Source of the DNA: JBFXIE01 sp050176255
GTDB taxonomy: Bacteria > Pseudomonadota > Gammaproteobacteria > Burkholderiales > Burkholderiaceae_C
DNA: 64,000 nt
Assembly (NCBI RefSeq): GCF_050176255.1
Contig: NZ_JBFXIE010000002.1
Strand: one strand, 5' to 3'
The notes under the pieces were generated by a model. That model did not search any database, had not been told where the DNA came from, and saw nothing but the letters and a program-made list of their open reading frames with translations. Below, piece after piece: positions 58,298-64,000 of the stretch; the first letter of the stretch is position 1; the number at the start of each line of letters is the position of its first letter. Both the position numbers and the translations under genes were made by a program.

Positions 58298-59104
58298 ATG
58301 GAGCTTCGCCAACGTGCCCTGGAGGTCTTGCATCTCACCAGTCCTGAGGAAAAATCGTCTGCAGCCCTTGATATGCAAGCGCAATCAGCTATTTTTTCAA
58401 TAGCAAACCAGGCAACCATCACACCGCCGCACGCGCACACCCTGCCCGGCCGGCCCGCCCGGCCCGAGCTGCTGCACCACACCGCCGTGGCACGCCGCTC
58501 GCCTGCCACGGCGGGTGGCCGTGCGGTGCTGATTCACGCAATCGCGCACATCGAGTTCAACGCCATCAACCTGGCTCTTGACGCCATCTGGCGCTTTGCC
58601 GGCATGCCCGATCAGTTCTACCGCGACTGGCTGCGCGTGGCAGCCGAGGAAGCCAAGCACTTTCGCCTGCTGCGTGACCATCTGCGCCAGCACCTGGGCC
58701 ATGACTACGGGGATTTTCCCGCGCACCAGGGTCTGTGGAGCATGTGCGAGAAAACCGCCCATGACATCGTGGCGCGCATGGCGCTGGTGCCGCGCACGCT
58801 GGAGGCGCGCGGGCTGGACGCCACGCCACTGATCCAGCACAAGCTGCGCCAGGTGGGCACGCCCGACGCGCTGGCAGCGGTGGACATTCTGGACATCATC
58901 TTGCGCGAGGAAGTCGGCCATGTCGCCATCGGCAACCACTGGTACGGCTGGCTGTGCGCCCGCCAGGGGCTTGACCCGGTTGCGCACTACGCCACGCTGG
59001 TAGAGCGCCACGAGGCGCCGCGCCCCAAGCCGCCGCTGAATGGCGCAGCACGGCGCGCCGCGGGTTTCACCGAAGCGGAAATGCTTTGGCTGCAACAAGC
59101 TTGA
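58298..59104 (+). CDS. DUF455 ferritin-like protein
   Basis: 268 aa. Helical four-helix-bundle protein with metal-ligand-type motifs: HIEFNAINLALDAIWRFAG, AAEEAKHFRLL, and ILREEVGHVAIGNHW. The conserved Glu/His pairs (HIEF, EEAKH, EEVGH) are the ferritin-like di-iron pattern. Function is unknown; some relatives hydroxylate or repair molecules. Repeat copy 13 lies in the N-terminal linker (residues 18-38), in frame. The frame is open far upstream, but ATG 58298 is the family-like start with GTAGGG nearby. Confidence 0.83.
   Translation: MELRQRALEVLHLTSPEEKSSAALDMQAQSAIFSIANQATITPPHAHTLPGRPARPELLHHTAVARRSPATAGGRAVLIHAIAHIEFNAINLALDAIWRFAGMPDQFYRDWLRVAAEEAKHFRLLRDHLRQHLGHDYGDFPAHQGLWSMCEKTAHDIVARMALVPRTLEARGLDATPLIQHKLRQVGTPDALAAVDILDIILREEVGHVAIGNHWYGWLCARQGLDPVAHYATLVERHEAPRPKPPLNGAARRAAGFTEAEMLWLQQA
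58360..58404 (-). repeat. Dispersed repeat copy 13, inside the DUF455 gene
   Basis: On minus: GCTATTGAAAAAATAGC (complement of 58388-58404), then TGATTGCGCTTGCATATC and AAGGGCTGCAG. It is in frame in the N-terminal region. Confidence 0.75.
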
Positions 59105-59150
59105 TCGATCGCCGACAGCCGGGGTTCTTCCCTACAATCAATGCACTGCC

Positions 59151-60416
59151 ATGTCCCAACTGTCCCCCGCATCTCCACCACCCGGCCCCGCGCCGAGCAG
59201 CAACATCAGCGCGATGATCGCGCGCCAGGCCATCATGAACGGCCAGCAGGCGGTCGTCGGCTATGAACTGTTCAACCGCTCTCGCTCGCATGTGGGGCAC
59301 ACCGCCGCCAGCGACGTGGTGCTGGTGTTCACCGCGCTGTCGCACGCAGGTACCGAAGAGCTCGTGGGGCGCTTTCTGATCTTCGTGAACTGTACCCACG
59401 AAAGCCTCACGGCCGGCCACCTGGAACTGGTGAACCCCGACAAGCTGGTACTGGAAGTCCCCCCCCTGGGCCATGCGGCAGCCGACGAGGTGCAGGCGCG
59501 CCTGCCGATTCTGACCAGCCTGCGCGAGCGCGGCTTTCACCTGGCCTTCAACCACACGGTGCTGGAATCCATCTACGCGCCCTGGCTGCCGTTGGCCGAC
59601 TACATCAAGCTGGACATGTCAGTGCTTGCGCGTGACCAGGTGGCCGTGCTGGTGAACTACGCCGGGCGCCACTGCCAGGCTGAACTGATCGCCGAGAAGA
59701 TCGAGTCCGCTCAGCAATACGACATGGTGTCTTCACTGGGGGTAGAGCTATTTCAGGGGTTTTGGTTCTCGCGCCCCACGCTGGTCGAGGCCCGGCTGCT
59801 CACGCCCGGGCAGGCCCATGTGGTTCAGCTGATCAACCTGGTGCGCAAACAGGCCAGCACCGACGAGATCGAAGAGGTGCTCAAGAAAGACGCGGGTCTG
59901 GCTTTCAACCTCATGCGCCTGATCAACTCCGCTGGCCTGGGCCTCACGCGCGAGATCACCTCAGTGCGCCAGGCGGTGTTGCTGCTGGGCCTGAAGAAGC
60001 TGTTTCGCTGGGCGGCGCTGTTGCTCACGATGACGCGCTTTGGCGGTACACCTCCGGTTGTAGGACACACGGCTGTCGTGCGCGGTCGGCTCATGGAACT
60101 GCTGGCCCTGGAAATACTGCCCCCCGAGCAGGCTGATCAGGCGTTTGTGATCGGCATCTTTTCCATGCTTGACCAGATGCTGGGCATCCCGCTGGAGGCC
60201 GCTGTCGGTCTGCTACACCTGCCTGAAGACCTGCGCGCCGCGCTGCTGCAGCACAGCAATGTGTACGGCCAGCTGCTGACGCTGGCCGAGGCCTGCGAAA
60301 GCAGCGACGACGACACCTTTGACCAACTGGCGCACTCGCTCAATCTGACAAGTCAGCAGATCAACTGGGCCCACCTGCAAGCACTGGCCTGGGCCGACGA
60401 GATCCAGCAAGACTGA
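59151..60416 (+). CDS. HDOD protein with degenerate EAL domain (copy A)
   Basis: 421 aa. N-terminal EAL-like domain (about 20-210): ARQAIMNGQQAVVGYELFNR, INCTHESL-like FVNCTHESLTAGHLELV, VLEVPPLGH and IKLDMSVLARD. The DDFGxG catalytic stretch of c-di-GMP phosphodiesterases is absent (LAFNHTVLE instead), so it should not cleave c-di-GMP. The C-terminal HDOD domain (about 215-405) has LMRLINSAGLGL. This is the YuxH-type layout. ATG 59151 is used. A paralogue follows 60 bp downstream. Confidence 0.85.
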   Translation: MSQLSPASPPPGPAPSSNISAMIARQAIMNGQQAVVGYELFNRSRSHVGHTAASDVVLVFTALSHAGTEELVGRFLIFVNCTHESLTAGHLELVNPDKLVLEVPPLGHAAADEVQARLPILTSLRERGFHLAFNHTVLESIYAPWLPLADYIKLDMSVLARDQVAVLVNYAGRHCQAELIAEKIESAQQYDMVSSLGVELFQGFWFSRPTLVEARLLTPGQAHVVQLINLVRKQASTDEIEEVLKKDAGLAFNLMRLINSAGLGLTREITSVRQAVLLLGLKKLFRWAALLLTMTRFGGTPPVVGHTAVVRGRLMELLALEILPPEQADQAFVIGIFSMLDQMLGIPLEAAVGLLHLPEDLRAALLQHSNVYGQLLTLAEACESSDDDTFDQLAHSLNLTSQQINWAHLQALAWADEIQQD

Positions 60417-60475
60417 CCGCAGGCCAGCCTGCCAATGCAGTGCACCCTTTGAACCCCGTAAACATCCCCAGACCC

Positions 60476-61765
60476 ATGTCGAGCCCACCAGACACAGCCC
60501 TTCAGCAGCCACCCAACGCCACCGCGCAACCCGCTCAAGATGATGCTGACAACCAGGTGGTCATCGCGCGCCAGGCCATCCTGGACGAGCATCGCGCGGT
60601 GTTCGGCTACGAACTGTTCGACCGGACCACGTCCGCTGACTCGCATACCGCGTCCAGCGACGCGGCGTTGCTGTTCAACGCTTTGTCCTATGCCGGCTCG
60701 GAGGCGCTGGTCGGCAAGAAGCTCGTCTTCATCAACTGCACACACGCCAGCCTGGCAGGCGGCCACCTGGAGCTGATCCATCCAGAGAAAGTGGTGCTGG
60801 AAGTCCCCACGCTGCCTGCAGACGCCGCGCCCGAGCAGATCGAACAGATGGTGCACACGCTGCAGGCGTTGCGCACGCGCGGCTTTCGCATCGCCTTCAG
60901 CCAGGACGTGCTGCGGCGTGCCTACGCCAGCTGGCTGCCGCTGGCCTCGTTCATCAAGCTGGACATGCAGGCCTTCAAGCCCGAACTGGCCGGCCCCCTC
61001 GTGAAATTTGCACAAACCAATTCCCAGGCGGCCGTGGTTGCCGAAAAAGTGGAAACTGCCGAGCAGCACGCGATGATGGCGTCTCTGGGGGTGAAGCTGT
61101 TCCAGGGCTACTGGTTCGCCAAGCCATCGCTGGTCAAAGCGCAGACCATCCGGCCGTCGCAGGCCACCATCATTCAGCTGATCAACCTGGTGCGCCAGCA
61201 GGCAAGTACGGCCGAGATCGAAGACCTGCTCAAGAAAGACCCCACCCTGTCTTTCAATCTCCTGCGTTTCATCAACTCGTCGGGCTTCGGGCTGTCGTGC
61301 GAGATCACATCGTTTCGCCACGCGGTGATGATCCTGGGACTCAAGAAACTGTTTCGCTGGGCTGCGCTGCTGCTGACCACTTCGCGCAAAGACGGCGCTC
61401 CGCCAGCCGTCGGCCAGACGGCCGTTGTGCGCGGCCGCCTGATGGAACTGCTGGCCGCCGAACTGCTGCCCCCCGAGGAGTGCGACAACGCCTTTGTGGT
61501 GGGGGTGTTCTCGCTGCTGGACGCCATGCTGGGCATTCCGCTGGAGCGCGCGCTGGAGACCGTCGCCCTGCCCCAGCCGGTGCTCGATGCCCTGCTGCAC
61601 AAAAGCGGCGTGTTCGCCCCATTCCTGGAGCTCACACGCGCTTGCGAAAGCGGCGACGACGAGGCCTTTGCGCGCACGGCCGAGGCGCTGCACCTGTCCA
61701 ACCGCCAGGTGAACTGGGCTCACCTGCAGGCACTGGCCTGGGCCGAAAGCATCAACGACGCCTGA
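60476..61765 (+). CDS. HDOD protein with degenerate EAL domain (copy B)
   Basis: 429 aa. Close paralogue of the preceding gene with the same order: EAL-like part (IARQAILDEHRAVFGYELFD, FINCTHASLAGGHLELI, IKLDMQAFKP) and HDOD part (LLRFINSSGFGLSCEITSFR, LGLKKLFRWAALLLTT). The EAL Asp-Asp motif is again missing (IAFSQDVLR). Tandem duplication with only 60 bp between the genes suggests one transcript. The start is ATG 60476. Such proteins are signalling hubs without a known partner. Confidence 0.85.
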   Translation: MSSPPDTALQQPPNATAQPAQDDADNQVVIARQAILDEHRAVFGYELFDRTTSADSHTASSDAALLFNALSYAGSEALVGKKLVFINCTHASLAGGHLELIHPEKVVLEVPTLPADAAPEQIEQMVHTLQALRTRGFRIAFSQDVLRRAYASWLPLASFIKLDMQAFKPELAGPLVKFAQTNSQAAVVAEKVETAEQHAMMASLGVKLFQGYWFAKPSLVKAQTIRPSQATIIQLINLVRQQASTAEIEDLLKKDPTLSFNLLRFINSSGFGLSCEITSFRHAVMILGLKKLFRWAALLLTTSRKDGAPPAVGQTAVVRGRLMELLAAELLPPEECDNAFVVGVFSLLDAMLGIPLERALETVALPQPVLDALLHKSGVFAPFLELTRACESGDDEAFARTAEALHLSNRQVNWAHLQALAWAESINDA

Positions 61766-61804
61766 CAGCCTTTACGCCTCGGGCCACCCCTGTGGCCGCC
61801 CCCT

Positions 61805-62740
61805 TCAGCCGCGCGGATGGTGCGCCGCGTGCAACGCCTTGAGCCGTTCTCGCGCCACATGGGTGTAGATCGTGGTGGTGGAAATATCCGCATGCCCCAG
61901 CAGCAGCTGCACCACGCGCAGATCCGCCCCGTGGTTGAGCAAATGCGTGGCAAACGCATGGCGCAGCGTGTGGGGCGACAGCGGTGCGGTAATGCCCGCA
62001 GCCCTTGCGCACTTCTTGACGATCACCCAGAACATCACGCGCGACATGGCCGCGCCCCTCTGGGTGACGAACAAATCCTGCGTCTGCTGCCCGCCCAGGA
62101 TGGCGCTGCGACCCTGTGCCAGATAGCGCTCCAGCCAGCGCCGCGCCTCGTCCCCAAAGGGCACCAGCCGCTCCTTGCCGCCCTTGCCCATGATGCGCAG
62201 CACCCCTTCGCCCAGCCCCAGGTGGAAGGTCTTGAGGGTGACCAGCTCGCTCACGCGCAGGCCGCTGGCATACATCAGCTCCAGCATGGCACGGTCGCGC
62301 AGGCCCAGCGCGGTGGAGTCGTCGGGCGCGTGCAGCAAGGCTTCGACCTGCGCCTGCGACAGCGTGCCCGGCACGCGCAGGGGCTGCCGTGCAGCCTGCA
62401 GGCGCACGGTGGGGTCGGCGGTGATGCGCCGCTCGCGCAGCGCCCAGTGAAAATAGCGCCGCAGCACCGTCAGGCGCCGATTGGCGGAGGTGGCGCGCGT
62501 CTGCGCATGACGGGCTGCGAAGTAAGCCTGCAAGTGATGCTCTTCCGTGGCATCCAGAGATAACGCTGGCGCCTGCTGCGCCAGCCATCGCGCGTACAGC
62601 GTGAGGTCGCGCCGGTAAGCTGCCAGCGTATTGCGCGACAGCCCGTCCTCCAGCCACAGCGCATCGATGAACTGGTCTATGGCGTTCTGGTTGTCGGGCG
62701 GGCAATCGGACGGGCTGTCGGCAAGCATGTGGAAAACCAT
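61805..62740 (-). CDS. xerD: Site-specific tyrosine recombinase XerD
   Basis: 311 aa. Resolves chromosome dimers at dif with XerC. Catalytic residues seen: Arg in [11 protein letters not shown]-x-x-R in [17 protein letters not shown], and the nucleophile Tyr in [12 protein letters not shown]-terminal SAM-like domain has [23 protein letters not shown] 62740 (MVFHMLADS) or 62728 could start it. It is convergent with the HDOD gene and follows the terminator of the next gene upstream. Confidence 0.95.
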   Translation of the reverse strand: MVFHMLADSPSDCPPDNQNAIDQFIDALWLEDGLSRNTLAAYRRDLTLYARWLAQQAPALSLDATEEHHLQAYFAARHAQTRATSANRRLTVLRRYFHWALRERRITADPTVRLQAARQPLRVPGTLSQAQVEALLHAPDDSTALGLRDRAMLELMYASGLRVSELVTLKTFHLGLGEGVLRIMGKGGKERLVPFGDEARRWLERYLAQGRSAILGGQQTQDLFVTQRGAAMSRVMFWVIVKKCARAAGITAPLSPHTLRHAFATHLLNHGADLRVVQLLLGHADISTTTIYTHVARERLKALHAAHHPRG

Positions 62741-62746
62741 AGCACC

Positions 62747-62770
62747 AAAAAAGCCCGGCCAGGGCCGGGC
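62747..62770 (-). terminator. Terminator of the Bug-protein gene
   Basis: GCCCGGCC (62753-62760) pairs with GGCCGGGC (62763-62770); A6 at 62747-62752 is the T-run on minus. It separates the Bug gene from xerD on the same strand. Confidence 0.82.
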
Positions 62771-62794
62771 GGTGGCTGGCGGATGATTACAGGC

Positions 62795-63757
62795 TCAGTC
62801 CAGCGAAAGCTTTTGTTTTTGCACCACGCCTTTGTACACGTCGAACTCGGCCTTGATCTGGTCGGCAAATTGCTCGGGCGTGTTGGCGATGATGATCGAG
62901 CCGGTATCCTCGATGCGCTTGCGCACGGCAGGCTCTTCCAGCGCTTTTTTCACCCCGGCGCTGATCTTGTCCACCACGTCTTTGGACAAGCCCTTGGGGC
63001 CAACGATGCCGTAGTAGGCCATGCGGTTCACGGGCTCCAGGCCCATTTCCTTGAAAGTGGGCACATTGGGCAGGGCCGCCACGCGCTGCGGTGCGGCCAC
63101 CACGATGGGCACGAGACGGCCATCCTTGATGAAAGGCAGCGCCGAAGGCAGGTTGTCAAAGATGATCGGCACCTGGCCGGCCACGGTGTCGTTCAGCGCC
63201 GGGCCCGCGCCGCGATAGGGGATGTGCGTGACGAAGAGGCTGGTCAGCCCCTTGTACAACTCCATTTGCAGGTGTCCGATGCCGCCCGTGCCCGACGACG
63301 CGTATGAATATTTGCCCGGTGATCTCTGCACCTCGGCCACGAAAGACTTGTAGTCCTTGGCCGGAAAGCTGGGGTGCACGGCGATGATGTTGGGCGTGGC
63401 CGCGATGTTGACGATGGGCGTGAAGTCGGTCAGCGGGTTGTACGGCGTCTTGGGGTTGATGGCCGGGTTGGCCGCCGTGGTGGACACCGTGGCCATGCCC
63501 AGGTTGTAGCCATCGGATGCGGCGCGCGCCGTTTCCTGCGCTCCAATCACACCGCCCCCGCCGCCACGGTTTTCCACTACCACCGACTGCCCCAGCGCGC
63601 GCGCAAGCGGGTCGGAAATTACCCGGGCAATGATGTCGGTGGTGCCGCCTGGAGCAAAAGGCACCAGCAGCTTGACGGGCTTGACGGGATAGGCCTGGGC
63701 AAAAGCCGTTCCCGCAGCGGCCGCCAATACCAGTGCCAGACAGTTGCGACGTTGCAT
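62795..63757 (-). CDS. Bug-family (TctC-type) substrate-binding protein
   Basis: 320 aa. Periplasmic binding protein of the tripartite tricarboxylate transporter family. [21 protein letters not shown] is the signal peptide. [35 protein letters not shown] and the [12 protein letters not shown] segment are the family marks, binding a carboxylate ligand. ATG 63757 has AAGGAG upstream. No membrane subunits (TctA/B) are next to it; orphan Bug proteins are very common in Burkholderiales. The ligand is unknown. Confidence 0.92.
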   Translation of the reverse strand: MQRRNCLALVLAAAAGTAFAQAYPVKPVKLLVPFAPGGTTDIIARVISDPLARALGQSVVVENRGGGGGVIGAQETARAASDGYNLGMATVSTTAANPAINPKTPYNPLTDFTPIVNIAATPNIIAVHPSFPAKDYKSFVAEVQRSPGKYSYASSGTGGIGHLQMELYKGLTSLFVTHIPYRGAGPALNDTVAGQVPIIFDNLPSALPFIKDGRLVPIVVAAPQRVAALPNVPTFKEMGLEPVNRMAYYGIVGPKGLSKDVVDKISAGVKKALEEPAVRKRIEDTGSIIIANTPEQFADQIKAEFDVYKGVVQKQKLSLD

Positions 63758-64000
63758 GCAAAAGCTCCTTATCGATGCGCGTTGGACAGGAAATGCGTGG
63801 GTAGGCGTTGATCCTACGGCGCAAGGCCCCTTTGACCAACCCACGCCAGCGTGGATTTGCCAGTGTTTTCCCCAATAAGCGCAGCTGTCAGCCCGTGTCC
63901 GCTGCTGGCCCCGTCGGGCACGGCAACGTCATGACAGGCAGGGGCGATGACGGCGCCGTGGGTCGCTTTGTGCCGTTGGACAATAACGCTGCGCACAAGC
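63758..64000. other. Right-edge stretch without a clear gene
   Basis: About 240 bp after the Bug gene start, likely its promoter region. A 60-codon minus-strand frame at 63814-63996 exists but has no family-like sequence. I see no terminator or RNA gene. Confidence 0.3.

Noticed and set aside
63814..63996. A 60-codon minus frame at the right edge
   Set aside because: The GENTGKST stretch looked P-loop-like, but the context is the promoter side of the Bug gene, there is no SD, and nothing else matches a family.

Overview
The window is chromosomal DNA of a GC-rich betaproteobacterium, most likely a member of the Comamonadaceae (Burkholderiales; Acidovorax/Comamonas-like). Three things point there: the gene neighbourhoods (accA-tilS-lysC-tRNA-Ser, pyrG-kdsA-eno-ftsB, parE/parC around a lytic transglycosylase, dapA-bamC), the TRAP and Bug-type uptake proteins, and a dispersed ~55-bp repeat that recurs in and between genes. 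This is inference from gene content; no 16S rRNA gene is present.

Layout. 1-2684 is an AT-richer accessory segment: the tail of an IS110-type transposase, a Fic-fold protein whose usual catalytic His is Gln, and an unrecognised DNA-binding-like protein whose promoter sits between two strong palindromes. It abuts the 3' end of a tRNA-Ser(GCU) gene, as integrated islands often do. From 2685 on the content is core: lysC, tilS, accA, a DNA glycosylase and cysS on the minus strand; a TPR protein, two cyclophilins, lpxH and mtfA on the plus strand; an esterase, arfB, a hydrolase, aroQ and a low-complexity secreted protein on the minus strand; then glnS, ggt and a TRAP transporter (dctQM on plus, dctP convergent on minus). 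dxs, ispA and xseB follow on the minus strand. Next come a Rieske oxygenase, a DMT transporter, a sulfurtransferase, an aldehyde dehydrogenase, a VF530-type protein and comEC.

34374-37022 is a compact sulfide-response locus: an ArsR-family regulator with two cysteines placed as in the BigR/SqrR group, divergent from a sulfide:quinone oxidoreductase-like flavoprotein, a small membrane protein and a DsrE-family protein. After it come ridA, parC - lytic transglycosylase - parE, an MFS/small protein/methyltransferase operon, dapA-bamC, two poorly known small genes, the ribosomal-oxygenase-like cupin gene divergent from a SlyD-type isomerase, dut-coaBC, pyrG-kdsA-eno-ftsB, hslO, a gamma-carbonic-anhydrase-like protein, a DUF455 protein, two tandem HDOD proteins with degenerate EAL domains, xerD and a Bug-type binding protein.

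The most unusual signal is the dispersed repeat. I found 13 copies, built as a GCTAT..TAGC stem, an AGCGCTT..AAGCGCT stem and an AGGCCAnTTTGAC tail. Several lie inside coding sequence without breaking the frame (tilS, comEC, coaBC, a methyltransferase, a DUF455 protein, the gene after ftsB). One encodes nearly the whole hydrophobic core of a signal peptide. Two abut or supply translation starts (DNA glycosylase, dxs), and one is a perfect 18-bp-arm hairpin that looks like a terminator.
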